64,000 bases of DNA from an uncultured Pseudomonadales bacterium (lineage in GTDB: Bacteria > Pseudomonadota > Gammaproteobacteria > Pseudomonadales > Pseudohongiellaceae), in contig CALSUH010000002.1 of NCBI GenBank assembly GCA_943789485.1, forward strand, positions 21,001-85,000, written 5' to 3'. Of this stretch, positions 26,486 to 34,828 are shown one piece after another. The notes under the pieces are model-generated. The model did no database searches. It saw nothing but the letters and a program-made list of their open reading frames with translations, and had not been told where the DNA came from. Each line of letters opens with the position of its first letter. The first letter of the stretch is position 1. The position numbers and the translations under genes are program-made.

Positions 26486-28645
26486 ATGCTGCGATCGAAG
26501 TTTTCATTTTTTCCGTTAATCGTTCTGATAATGTATATGCACAATATGTCGGCGGTCGAACCTGATGACATTCAATTTGATGGAAATATTCTTACTTTTC
26601 CCTACGTAGAAGTCGCTGACGAAGCCTTCGAAGTAAGATTTTCTTTAGTGTCACCTTCTCTGCTGAAACCCACCGATTGCCCGATTTTATGCGTAAAGCT
26701 ACTGTCAGCTACTAAAAGTAATTTGTCTTCAGCTCGAAATCCTGCAAAATTTGAGGGGTCTGCTCTAAGTGCTCCACGAATTGTTTTCAATGATCAGGTT
26801 ATTACCGGTACGTTTAATTATCTAAGTAATTATTCTGATGAAATTTACTTTTCAGTTGATAACGCATCTACAGCTCCTATATTTAGCGAGGAAGATCGCC
26901 AATTATGGGCTTATGAGGAAATGGAGGGAAGATTCAGTTACTGCCAAGATAATTCATTGCGTTGGACTTCGCCGATTCCATTTGCTGATTTCAATAATGA
27001 TGGTTACATCGATATCTTTTTCCCCATAGGTTGCTGGCAAGACGATTTGCCAAGTAACGGCGGATCGAATGATGCCGCTATTAAGTCGGGAATGCTTTTT
27101 TACTGTAGCAATGACCTTGGCGTATATAGGGATTGTTCTTCAGAAGTTTTCGGTGAGGAATTCATAGATACATCTAAAGAAGGCGGGAAAGGTGGAATGA
27201 TCTATCATCACAATACTGAAGAGCCTAAAGATCTTAATGGCGACGGTTTTGTTGATTTTGTACTTTCTTTAAATCGCGACGTACACGATGGTCGAAGATT
27301 CTATAACACAGATGATTTAGGAGACTATGAAAAATTAATTTCTGACTGCTTCGATGGTGATGAAGAGAAAGCACTGCAGTATTCAATACATCATCTCGGG
27401 CACTGCAATGCTTGGTCTGAGCAGTATATATTTTTGAGTAGTGAAGACGGTACTTATAAAAATTCTCGAATTCCATGGAAGTCCCATTGGGCGCACTCTG
27501 TTCGTTCAATACCTAATGAAGTTGGTGGTTTTGACTTAATTTCAATAGGTTATGGGGACGTGGAAGTTGCAAGAATTACTGGAAATGAAATAACCGACAA
27601 AAAACTTGATTATAAAATGTATCAAAATTTCGATGCGGCTACACAGGTATCGCCATACGTTGGTGGGTATTTTGAATTAGATGGCATTGGATACTGGGTA
27701 GTAGATGGTATTCAGCGTGAGTATATTGCGAATTTTGAAGATTATTCGGAATTTAACCTTGAAACCGGATTTTATGGAACGATAAGCGGTATTGCCGTTT
27801 GGAAATGGAACCCGGGAATTGGCTTTGAATTTAGCGATTATCACTTGCCCCCCCTTTCTGATTTCTTCCTTTATGAAGGTCGAGATGGAAAGAAAAAAAC
27901 TGGCTTGTATAAGCGAGGTGTACCACAGTTAGACGGTGGACATCATTATGGTTTTATGAAGAAGGCTCTCCTTGATCCAGCGGAGGGGGAAATACTTATT
28001 GTGCAAGGAGAGCAGCAGGGATTTATTCAAAATACTAAGCGCACTGTGCCAATAAATTATGTTGCACAGCGTGGTAGTGAAAGTAATTACGATGAAAATG
28101 GACTGTATTCAGTTAACGCGGTCGAGGGGTTTCAAATAAAAGATGGAAAAATAATACCTCGTGAGAAATCAATCATTGAAGGTGACGTTTTTTTTAAAAG
28201 CGATGGAATGCACTTTAGAGATATAAATGCTGATGGCTTTGATGATCTTCTCATTATTAATCATCACGGTGGAATTTATCTCAACAATGGACTCGGTGTA
28301 CTCGAACGCATTGATGCTGAAACAATTAAGCCTGATATTAACTTGGTTTGGTACTTTGATCCGGACATCACTACGTCTTACAAACCATTCGTTGCTCATA
28401 CCGTTTTCTGGCCTTTACGAAATAATGGCACGGTGGATTTGATATTTCAGGAAGAGGGTACGAACCAAAATAATACTCCTCATAGGAAATTAGCAAATGG
28501 CAGATATTCTGCCGGAAACGCCGGTGTTGTTCGCGGTAACTATTTAGTTGAAACGTTGCCTAAAATATCAGTACAGTCGGTTATGAATAGATGGTTAGAA
28601 TGCGTAAACAGCGGAGAAATGTATCCTAGCTCCTGTCCTTTATAG
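26486..28645 (+). CDS. Exported FG-GAP/VCBS-repeat protein
   Basis: A protein of 719 residues from the ATG at 26486, which has a GAGAG ribosome site and begins a signal peptide (LIVLIMYMHNMSA). Calcium-binding-like FG-GAP motifs occur at about residue 166 (FADFNNDGYIDIFFP), 246 (PKDLNGDGFVDFVLS) and 577 (FRDINADGFDDLLI), a pattern of integrin-like beta-propellers found on surface proteins. The region of residues 20-130 is a separate beta-type module. No enzyme motif is seen. The likely role is adhesion or binding outside the cell. It lies just right of the insertion sequence, away from other genes. Confidence 0.75.
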   Translation: MLRSKFSFFPLIVLIMYMHNMSAVEPDDIQFDGNILTFPYVEVADEAFEVRFSLVSPSLLKPTDCPILCVKLLSATKSNLSSARNPAKFEGSALSAPRIVFNDQVITGTFNYLSNYSDEIYFSVDNASTAPIFSEEDRQLWAYEEMEGRFSYCQDNSLRWTSPIPFADFNNDGYIDIFFPIGCWQDDLPSNGGSNDAAIKSGMLFYCSNDLGVYRDCSSEVFGEEFIDTSKEGGKGGMIYHHNTEEPKDLNGDGFVDFVLSLNRDVHDGRRFYNTDDLGDYEKLISDCFDGDEEKALQYSIHHLGHCNAWSEQYIFLSSEDGTYKNSRIPWKSHWAHSVRSIPNEVGGFDLISIGYGDVEVARITGNEITDKKLDYKMYQNFDAATQVSPYVGGYFELDGIGYWVVDGIQREYIANFEDYSEFNLETGFYGTISGIAVWKWNPGIGFEFSDYHLPPLSDFFLYEGRDGKKKTGLYKRGVPQLDGGHHYGFMKKALLDPAEGEILIVQGEQQGFIQNTKRTVPINYVAQRGSESNYDENGLYSVNAVEGFQIKDGKIIPREKSIIEGDVFFKSDGMHFRDINADGFDDLLIINHHGGIYLNNGLGVLERIDAETIKPDINLVWYFDPDITTSYKPFVAHTVFWPLRNNGTVDLIFQEEGTNQNNTPHRKLANGRYSAGNAGVVRGNYLVETLPKISVQSVMNRWLECVNSGEMYPSSCPL

Positions 28646-28683
28646 CGATTCATTAATGATGACCGAAATGAGATAGCTGCCTG

Positions 28684-28833
28684 CTTTTGAAAGCTGAATA
28701 GAGCGTCGATAGCGCAGTATAGATTGAGCTTTGAGGGCGTTGTTATGGAACTCGGTAATGAAGATGTAATGTTGCTAGTAGGAGGCCGGATTCGGTGTCG
28801 TCGTTGCAGTGCCCGTAGTAAGCGCATAGGTTG
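28684..28833 (+). pseudogene. HGG-type small protein, N-terminal fragment 1
   Basis: A frame from the ATG at 28746 reads MELGNEDVMLLVGGRIRCRR then CSARSKRIG and stops at about 28833. The GGRIRCRRCSARSKRTG pattern is known from the N-terminus of small HGGxSTG-type proteins, which continue with a Cys/His HGG motif that is missing here. The fragment and its leader (28684-28809) recur at 29036-29161 with about 90% identity. Confidence 0.5.
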
Positions 28834-28841
28834 ACTTGTCC

Positions 28842-29018
28842 TCATCACTTTGCAGTCTTCCTCCCTACCATACCCCCGCTAATCAGCCCAAGCTCTCTAC
28901 CCAGCATCTCAAGTTCATAAAGCTCCGCCAACTTAGCGCTGCGCTCTTCGCGTATAGCTCGCGTTTCATCGCCGTGCTTGGTGTTAGCTGCTATCTGACG
29001 GGCTTTGCTTTGGGTTTT
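28842..29018 (-). pseudogene. HGG-type small protein, C-terminal fragment (opposite strand)
   Basis: The minus strand reads PKTQSKARQIAANTKHGDET, then RAIREERSAKLAELYELEML and GRELGLISGG to a stop near 28842. This is the expected C-terminal half of an HGGxSTG-type protein (GPKT...NTKHG...). It points against the two N-terminal fragments that flank it on the plus strand, so the locus has been rearranged by inversion or by insertion of partial copies. Confidence 0.5.
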
Positions 29019-29035
29019 CGGTCAACGCTTTAATA

Positions 29036-29161
29036 CTTTTGGAAGCTGAATAGGGCACCGATAGCGTAATATATATTGAGCTTTGAGGGCGTTGTTATGG
29101 AACTCGGTAATGAAGATGTAATGTTGCTAGCAGGAGGCCGGATTCGGTGTCGTCGTTGCAG
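29036..29161 (+). pseudogene. HGG-type small protein, N-terminal fragment 2
   Basis: Near-copy of 28684-28809. The frame from the ATG at 29097 reads MELGNEDVMLLAGGRIRCRR then CS and runs straight into a family A repeat at 29162, which cuts it at the same codon region where fragment 1 begins to diverge. Repeat insertion therefore probably broke the gene. Confidence 0.5.
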
Positions 29162-29400
29162 CGGAGTAAGTAGGGACACTAACAATTTAACAACTTAAGT
29201 CTAACTCATAGCATTCGGTTACTGTAATCAAGAAGCCACCTCGATCTGTTAAGTAGTTATCTTGTTAGTATTCCCTTGAGGTATTGCAGCTCGAAATCCT
29301 CAGAAACAGTCATAAAAAACCCAGCACAAGTGCTGGGTTTTTTATTTGGTGGAGGCGGGGAGGATTTGCGACCCACATCCCTGTGGGTCGTCCTGCGGAC
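29162..29400. repeat. 239-bp direct repeat, left copy (family A repeat + terminator + ssrA 3'-end-like sequence)
   Basis: By eye this stretch is identical to 30966-31204. It contains a family A repeat with a decayed right arm (29164-29275), a strong hairpin (29314-29343) and then TGGTGGAGGCGGGG (from 29347), the complement of the tmRNA 3' end, followed by ATTTG. The two copies bracket the ankyrin gene and a small Cys-rich gene. Confidence 0.92.
29314..29343. terminator. Bidirectional intrinsic terminator
   Basis: AAAAAACCCAGCAC pairs with GTGCTGGGTTTTTT around a two-base loop. The A-run and T-run make it usable in both directions; leftward it would close transcripts from the ankyrin gene side only after the ssrA-like sequence. 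Confidence 0.8.
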
Positions 29401-29471
29401 TGGACTTCCCAATGTTTACTGGACAACAATCAGCACTGAACAGACTTATTCTAGCGACAACGTATCAACAC

Positions 29472-30491
29472 TTAATACCCGTCAGATTTGTCCAGCCATT
29501 CATGGATAAGTTGGCGTAACTCGGCGGAGATTTGGGTCTTCCAAGTTTCAACTGTTTTAAGTGGTGTAACGCCATAGTCGTCTTCTATTCGTACATTTGC
29601 ACCGTGATCTAGCAAGAAAACACTCATTGTGTAATGGCCCTCCCATACCGCAAGTAATAGCGGGGTTCGTCCTCGATAATCAGTGTACTCAATGTTTGCC
29701 CCGCCATTGATTAAAGCTACCACTAGCTCCAGGTTCCCACCGTTTGCTGCCTTTAATAACGCCTGGTCATGCTCCTCATTAGAGTGAAAGGTAGCAGCCA
29801 TCAAGTATTTGACGACTTCAGCATGTCCCTCTCTGCCGGCGAGATCGATTGGAAGTTGGCTTGTACGGTCCGGCTTTCGAGCAGATGCGCCGTGCCCGAT
29901 CAGTAGTGCGACAAATTCAGCTTGCCCAAAATAGGCGGCTAAATGGAGCGCCGTCCAACCCATCGCATCTGGCTCGTCAATACTCTCAGTGGCGGGGTCA
30001 TAATTATCAATCGCCTTCCGCTCACCTTGCCGGACAGATTCATGCAACTCGGTTTCAGCAATTGGATACACACTGTCAAACCCACGAGAATCGAGCGTGT
30101 GCTTGTGCCACCTCATATAATGTTCGTTACTGCAGAATTCAACTTGGAGATTAGGCTTTTTCAAATTGATTATCAGTCCTCTACTAGCACTATCACCGCA
30201 GATTTCGCATTGATTGATCCCTTGCCTGGGCTTCGGAGCAAGCCTTCCAAGCCAGGGTATACGGACATATCCTCCTGAATATAGGCCTCTTGTGCTGATC
30301 GGGACATGGATGTCAGGCTCAGCGCGCGTAATGTTAGCGCAATAGGTCCACGCTCGGTCCCAGATCGGGATCTTATGGACTGAGCAAAAAGGTAATCGCG
30401 TGGAGGGTAACGCTGTTTTCACATTCGTCGATGTTTGATTTGCCCGGTTGTGCCGACAATTCATACAATTATCAGTGCCGCCATTTGGCAT
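29472..30491 (-). CDS. Ankyrin-repeat protein with N-terminal Cys-rich zinc-binding region
   Basis: A 339-residue protein without a signal peptide, so probably cytoplasmic. The N-terminal 130 residues hold Cys/His pairs in DNCMNCRHN, FCSVHKI and CEICGDSA with FCSNEHYMRWHKH, which look like one or two treble-clef zinc sites. Residues about 175-335 form four to five ankyrin repeats, for example GWTALHLAAYFGQAEFVALL and GRTPLLLAVWEGHYTMSVFL with HGANV. Ankyrin repeats mediate protein binding; the zinc part could bind nucleic acid or protein. It is the main cargo between two identical 239-bp repeats next to the tmRNA gene, which suggests a transferred accessory gene. Function unknown. Confidence 0.75.
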   Translation of the reverse strand: MPNGGTDNCMNCRHNRANQTSTNVKTALPSTRLPFCSVHKIPIWDRAWTYCANITRAEPDIHVPISTRGLYSGGYVRIPWLGRLAPKPRQGINQCEICGDSASRGLIINLKKPNLQVEFCSNEHYMRWHKHTLDSRGFDSVYPIAETELHESVRQGERKAIDNYDPATESIDEPDAMGWTALHLAAYFGQAEFVALLIGHGASARKPDRTSQLPIDLAGREGHAEVVKYLMAATFHSNEEHDQALLKAANGGNLELVVALINGGANIEYTDYRGRTPLLLAVWEGHYTMSVFLLDHGANVRIEDDYGVTPLKTVETWKTQISAELRQLIHEWLDKSDGY

Positions 30492-30568
30492 ATTTCTGCC
30501 CTCTCATTTGTAAGAAGTGTTTAAAAAGCGCTGAGAAGCCTAGGTTATGGAAGTCAATTAAATTAGGT

Positions 30569-30823
30569 TCATTTTGATATTATTCTTTGATGCCAAGCTG
30601 ACTCTACAGCACGACAAAGTTTGCAATACACTACTTTGCGTGTTTTCGGAAAATCTTCACTATATCTACTACCACCGGGCAACTGATGGCATGAATTAGG
30701 AAACAATGTTGTCAGAGCCTCTATGTATTCAGAAGATCTGGATGGCAGCCAAATTCCATACATGATTTCTGCTTCACCTGAGTAGAGCTGGCAACGATGG
30801 ATTATGCAGTATCTTTCGTTCAA
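30569..30823 (-). CDS. Small Cys-rich protein of unknown function
   Basis: An 84-residue frame with paired cysteines: YCIIHRCQ near the start and VYCKLCRAVESAWHQ near the end, plus a His/Cys pair in NSCHQL. This arrangement could hold one zinc ion. It lies 78 bases upstream of the ankyrin gene on the same strand, inside the cassette bounded by the 239-bp repeats, and its YCIIH motif resembles the FCSVHK motif of that protein. Codon use looks plausible, but no family is recognised. Confidence 0.5.
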   Translation of the reverse strand: MNERYCIIHRCQLYSGEAEIMYGIWLPSRSSEYIEALTTLFPNSCHQLPGGSRYSEDFPKTRKVVYCKLCRAVESAWHQRIISK

Positions 30824-30847
30824 GCTTTATCTCTTTTAGTCACGGGA

Positions 30848-30872
30848 TCATAGGGACACTAACAATTTAACA
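30848..30872. repeat. Family A repeat fragment, left arm only
   Basis: TAGGGACACTAACAATTTAA and ACTTA are present, then the match ends. The 18-base phrase CACGGGATCATAGGGACA occurs here (30841) and again at 30948, just before the right 239-bp copy, a 107-base direct duplication. Confidence 0.7.
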
Positions 30873-30965
30873 ACTTAGTGCTGTTCAAGCATAGTGCCCC
30901 TTTATGCGCCATGGGCTCATTGTCATTTACGTTGCCGAAGAACCGTACACGGGATCATAGGGACA

Positions 30966-31204
30966 CGGAGTAAGTAGGGACACTAACAATTTAACAACTT
31001 AAGTCTAACTCATAGCATTCGGTTACTGTAATCAAGAAGCCACCTCGATCTGTTAAGTAGTTATCTTGTTAGTATTCCCTTGAGGTATTGCAGCTCGAAA
31101 TCCTCAGAAACAGTCATAAAAAACCCAGCACAAGTGCTGGGTTTTTTATTTGGTGGAGGCGGGGAGGATTTGCGACCCACATCCCTGTGGGTCGTCCTGC
31201 GGAC
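30966..31204. repeat. 239-bp direct repeat, right copy
   Basis: Same sequence as 29162-29400 at a constant offset of 1804 bases. It contains the family A repeat, the hairpin terminator (31118-31147) and the tmRNA 3'-end-like sequence starting TGGTGG at 31151. It ends at CTGCGGAC, after which the two flanks differ. Confidence 0.92.
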
Positions 31205-31284
31205 CGCCTTGCAGGCGTCCAAAATTGCTCCAGGCAATTTTGTGAACCCGACAGTAACAGTTCACTTCCCTATCTTCGCTAGAT

Positions 31285-31326
31285 AAAAGAAAGGCCCACT
31301 ACCTTGCGGTAGTAGGCCTTTCTTTT
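31285..31326 (-). terminator. tmRNA terminator
   Basis: AAAAGAAAGGCC-ACTACC and GGTAGT-GGCCTTTCTTTT form a long stem with one mismatch around a TTGC loop, just downstream of the tmRNA 3' end on the minus strand and followed by a T-run in that direction. Confidence 0.85.
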
Positions 31327-31329
31327 ATT

Positions 31330-31689
31330 TGGTGGAGGCGGGGGGATTTGAACCCCCGTCCGTCAGCTCTCTTCCTTCGGGTCTACATGCATAGCGTCGT
31401 CTATTGAGTTAACCCGCATCCGCCCGACGGGCAGGGTGATTTGGGCGAGCTTGATACTATTTAGCCGCTTCACGTCAAGCGCGTTCCACTGGCGATTCCG
31501 TTCTAGATGACGATTGCGATCACAAGTTTACGGACATCCCTGTGGCAATCGCTAGCAAGCTCTTAGGCTGCTAGGGCGTAGCTTTCGTCGTTGGCAACTA
31601 TAAAGTTGCAGCGATTGATTTACGAGAGTCACTACCCTCTCGGCATGCACCTTGGGCTTCAATACCGGCGTCGAATCCTAATCGCCCCC
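31330..31689 (-). ncRNA. ssrA: Transfer-messenger RNA (tmRNA)
   Basis: About 360 bases on the minus strand. The 5' end GGGGGCGATTAGGATTCGAC pairs as an acceptor stem with the 3' end CGCCTCCACCA, and a T-arm GGGGGTTCAAATCCCCC precedes it. The tag frame starts at GCC AAC GAC GAA and encodes ANDESYALAA followed by TAA. With SmpB, encoded just upstream on the same strand, it frees stalled ribosomes and marks the unfinished protein for proteolysis. Partial copies of its 3' end lie at 31151 and 29347, as expected if its 3' end served as an attachment site. Confidence 0.97.
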
Positions 31690-31793
31690 AATGTGATCTT
31701 ACATAATAGCATAGGATGGGCAGTACAGCCTCTAATCAAGGCTCTGGAGCGCAAATTCGGCTGGATGGGATAGGCGTGGGGGTCTTCTATTTC

Positions 31794-32288
31794 TTAGCGG
31801 TGCGCGTGGCGCACGATGCGTTGTTTATCCACTGCCCATTCTTTGTCTTTCTGTGCTGCCCGCTTGTCATGGTCTTGCTTACCCTTTGCCAGAGCGATCT
31901 GTATTTTTACCAAGTGGCCCTTCCAATACAGCTTGGTGGCGACACAGGTATGGCCCTTCTGCTGAACGGCGGCAAATAGCTTGGCCAACTCTCTGGCGTT
32001 CAATAGCAATTTCTTGGTTCTGTCTGGGTCGGCGATGACATGGGTGTTGGCGGTATTAAGCGGTGTGACATGGCAGCCTAACAGGAATGCTTCGCCGTCT
32101 TTTAGCAGCACATAGCTGTCCACCAGCTGCACTTTCTTCATGCGCAGGGATTTAACTTCCCAGCCCTGCAGCATAACGCCAGCTTCGTAGGTGTCCTCGA
32201 TATAGTAATCGTGGCGCGCCCTTTTATTGGCAACGATAGTGGTGTCGGTAGTCTTGTTTTTGACTCTTGTTGTCTTGGATTTTGCCAT
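31794..32288 (-). CDS. smpB: SsrA-binding protein SmpB
   Basis: A 164-residue SmpB. The OB-fold core is clear: [29 protein letters not shown], and [11 protein letters not shown], with a basic C-terminal tail ([18 protein letters not shown]) that enters the mRNA channel of the ribosome. It binds tmRNA and brings it to stalled ribosomes. Its RNA partner is encoded 104 bases downstream on the same strand. The ATG at 32288 gives the standard start [11 protein letters not shown]. Confidence 0.97.
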   Translation of the reverse strand: MAKSKTTRVKNKTTDTTIVANKRARHDYYIEDTYEAGVMLQGWEVKSLRMKKVQLVDSYVLLKDGEAFLLGCHVTPLNTANTHVIADPDRTKKLLLNARELAKLFAAVQQKGHTCVATKLYWKGHLVKIQIALAKGKQDHDKRAAQKDKEWAVDKQRIVRHAHR

Positions 32289-32463
32289 GGGGCGCGATTA
32301 TAACGTGTTACTTGGGTCTAGGCTCGAATACTTACGAATGGCCCCAAATGGCGTGCGTTGTGCTGCTTTGGCGGCGCTGTTAGAATCCCTTACTTAGTCC
32401 TTTGGATCGCCTCTGGGCGACCGATAATAATACGCTAATAGTCTGAGCTAAAAGGGGTTTTTG

Positions 32464-33867
32464 ATGTCACAAGATAGAGGGCAGTTTAGCTCCAGGTTGG
32501 GTTTTATTCTCGCCGCTGCCGGCTCGGCAGTGGGTCTTGGCAACCTCGTGGCGTTCCCGGTTATGGCATCTAAGAACGGCGGTGCCGCCTTCCTGATCAT
32601 CTATCTCTTCTTTATTGCCTTTATCTGTTACCCGGTGATGCTGGCGGAAATTTCCATGGGGCGTAAAACTCAGCGCAATCCAGTGGGCGCATTTTCAGCC
32701 TTATCTGGCGGCGATAAGAAGTGGCGCCTGGTTGGCATGCTCGGGATATTGACCCCTTTTATGATCGCCGTGTTCTACACGGTGATAACTGTCTGGTTGG
32801 TGGTGTATCTGAAAGAGATCGCGGCGGGTGGTCTTGAGACGCTCGCGGATGAGGCGACATTCGGCACCTTGGTTGCCAAGCCTTCTCTGTTTGGCTATCT
32901 TATTCTATTGTTGGGAATCGTTTTTACGATCTTGCTAGGCGGTGTGAAGGGAGGTATCGAGCGGCTCGCTCAGGTGTTGATGCCGACGTTGGCGGTGATG
33001 TTGATCCTGCTAACACTCTTCGTTCTAACTTTGGATGGCGCGATAGAGGGCATCAAATATTATCTAGTGCCAGATTTCAGCAAGGTTAGCCTAACAGTTG
33101 TTAATGGCGCCCTCAGTCAGGCCTTCTTTTCGCTATCTCTAGGCATGGGTATCTTGATTACCTACGGATCCTATTTTGGGCGCGAGGACAATATTCCGCA
33201 GTCGACGCGCATGGTTGCCATTGCCGATACTAGCATCGCCTTCTTCGCCGGCTTGTTGATCTTGCCAGCCATTTTCGCCTTTGATCCGAATACAAATACC
33301 GACGATCTCTCCACCAGTAGCGTGGGTCTGATCTTCAGTTTCTTGCCTAAGATATTCTTGTCCATGCAGATGGCGGTGGGGTATATCGGTGCGAGTATTG
33401 TCGCGCTAATATTTTTCATGCTGGTGTTCTTTGCTGCGCTGACGTCCTTGGTTTCGATAGTTGAGATTCCTATCTCCTGCTGGATCGATGAGCTGAAGAT
33501 GAGTCGTAAAAAAGCGGTGTTGTTACAGGCAGGCTTGCTGGCGGCTTTCGCGATTCCTGCAACTATGTCCTTGGGCATGTCAGATTTCTTCACCAATTTT
33601 ACGAGCTATGGCGGGCTTACCAAGTCTTTCTTCGATCTGGTGTCTGATGTGTTCTACGAGACGATCTTGCCGCTGGTAGGTTTTACAGTTTGTATCTTCG
33701 CCTCCTATAGATGGAAGACGAGTGGTTTGTCTGAGGAGCTGTCTAAGGGCGACCCGGCATACGAAGGCTCCTTGCTGCAGAAGTACATCAACTTTTCCTT
33801 GGGCACTATAATTCCTGTTGTATTGCTGGTGGTTTTCTTAAGCACCGTTTACCAGATCTACCTGTAA
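32464..33867 (+). CDS. Sodium-dependent neurotransmitter:sodium symporter (SNF) family transporter
   Basis: A 467-residue membrane protein with about 11 helices of the NSS/SNF family, which import amino acids or related amines with Na+. The first helix has the diagnostic LAAAGSAVGLGNLVAFP, which carries the sodium and substrate-binding main-chain break of LeuT-like transporters; LAEISMGRKTQRNPVGAF follows. The sequence SLSLGMGILITYGSYFG is the helix 6 counterpart. The preceding TTG is in frame, but ATG at 32464 is the better start. It stands between smpB and ratA, genes that are neighbours in many relatives, so it may be an insertion. The substrate is not predictable. Confidence 0.92.
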   Translation: MSQDRGQFSSRLGFILAAAGSAVGLGNLVAFPVMASKNGGAAFLIIYLFFIAFICYPVMLAEISMGRKTQRNPVGAFSALSGGDKKWRLVGMLGILTPFMIAVFYTVITVWLVVYLKEIAAGGLETLADEATFGTLVAKPSLFGYLILLLGIVFTILLGGVKGGIERLAQVLMPTLAVMLILLTLFVLTLDGAIEGIKYYLVPDFSKVSLTVVNGALSQAFFSLSLGMGILITYGSYFGREDNIPQSTRMVAIADTSIAFFAGLLILPAIFAFDPNTNTDDLSTSSVGLIFSFLPKIFLSMQMAVGYIGASIVALIFFMLVFFAALTSLVSIVEIPISCWIDELKMSRKKAVLLQAGLLAAFAIPATMSLGMSDFFTNFTSYGGLTKSFFDLVSDVFYETILPLVGFTVCIFASYRWKTSGLSEELSKGDPAYEGSLLQKYINFSLGTIIPVVLLVVFLSTVYQIYL

Positions 33868-33889
33868 CTCCGTTTATGATTTTTAACCC

Positions 33890-34327
33890 ATGACCTCAAT
33901 TAACCGAAGCGCCCTGGTCGAATATTCTGACCAGCAGATGTTTGATCTGGTGAACGACATCGCACACTATCCCAAGTTCATGCAGGGCTGCACATCTGCC
34001 AAGGTATTGAGTCAGTCCGACACCGAACTTGTCGGTGAGCTGCGCCTTTCCAAGGCGGGCATCAGTCAGCAATTTACGACTAAAAATACTTTGCACAGAC
34101 CCGAACGAATCGATATGGCTTTGGTTGAGGGAAACTTCACTCAATTTACATCGCAGTGGTCATTCGATGCCTTAACTACCAAGGCTTGTAAGCTATCCCT
34201 GTCCATGGAGTTCGAGTTTAAGTCTGGGTTGATGGGATTTGCAGCAGAGAAGCTGTTTAGTAATTCGGCGAACAACTTAGTTGATGCAATCGTGCAACGT
34301 GCGCATGAGGTCTATGGCAGTGAGTGA
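33890..34327 (+). CDS. ratA: RatA/COQ10-type START-domain protein
   Basis: A 145-residue START-domain protein. The pattern NRSALVEYSDQQMFDLVNDI, YPKFMQGCTSAKVL and a C-terminal FSNSANNLVDAIVQRA is typical of RatA/YfjG and the ubiquinone-binding COQ10 group. In E. coli the protein was described as an inhibitor of 70S ribosome assembly, while COQ10 homologues bind ubiquinone; the primary role here is open. It overlaps the rnfH start by 14 bases, so the two are translated together, as in other gammaproteobacteria. Confidence 0.92.
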   Translation: MTSINRSALVEYSDQQMFDLVNDIAHYPKFMQGCTSAKVLSQSDTELVGELRLSKAGISQQFTTKNTLHRPERIDMALVEGNFTQFTSQWSFDALTTKACKLSLSMEFEFKSGLMGFAAEKLFSNSANNLVDAIVQRAHEVYGSE

Positions 34328-34688
34328 CAGTTATTCTACAAACCATTCCAGCGGTGATGACCAACTGGAACCTTTGATTTCAGTTGAGGTTGCCTATGCT
34401 ACGCTAGAGCGTCAGCTAATTGTGTCTGTTAAAGTCCCTGCAGGTACAACGGCCCTAGAGGCAGTGAGGCTATCTAATATAGCCGCTGAGTTTTCACAGA
34501 TCGATATCGATAAAGATCCGATGGGCATTTTCTCCAAGCCGTTGGATGGGAAAGGTAGGCCGAAACCCGATGAGTATGTGATGTGCTTTGGCGACCGTGT
34601 CGAGATATACCGGCCGCTGTTGATCGACCCGAAGGCGGCACGATTGGACCGGGCCAAGACTGCTCAGCCGGCGAAGAAAAAGAAGTAG
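34314..34688 (+). CDS. rnfH: RnfH family ubiquitin-like protein
   Basis: A protein of about 124 residues in the RnfH (UPF0125) family with a beta-grasp fold. ISVEVAYATLERQLIVSVKV, the GTTALEAVRLSNI helix and VMCFGDRVEIYRPLLIDPKA are the conserved blocks; the C-terminal basic tail (RDRAKT-like, ending KKKK) is typical as well. Its molecular function is not settled. It overlaps the end of ratA, and the ATG at 34314 is preferred because it removes a non-conserved leader. Confidence 0.92.
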   Translation: MAVSDSYSTNHSSGDDQLEPLISVEVAYATLERQLIVSVKVPAGTTALEAVRLSNIAAEFSQIDIDKDPMGIFSKPLDGKGRPKPDEYVMCFGDRVEIYRPLLIDPKAARLDRAKTAQPAKKKK

Positions 34689-34828
34689 AAATAGTCTATT
34701 CTACGCGTTGGGTTTGCTAAGCACTTCCAAGCAAGTGAAAAACGCTTAGCAGTAGAAATTTTTAAACTAGGTTCTGTCTTACCGTATAATAGAATTCTAT
34801 CCACCATCCATTTATTTCGGCGCTGCCA

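Noticed and set aside
29347..29400. A second tRNA or tmRNA gene
   Set aside because: Only the 3' end resembles tmRNA; no acceptor partner, anticodon arm or tag frame can be found to its right.
29276..29509. 77-codon open frame (and its twin at 31080-31286)
   Set aside because: Both arise from the 239-bp repeat, including its terminator and ssrA-like part, so they are not genes.
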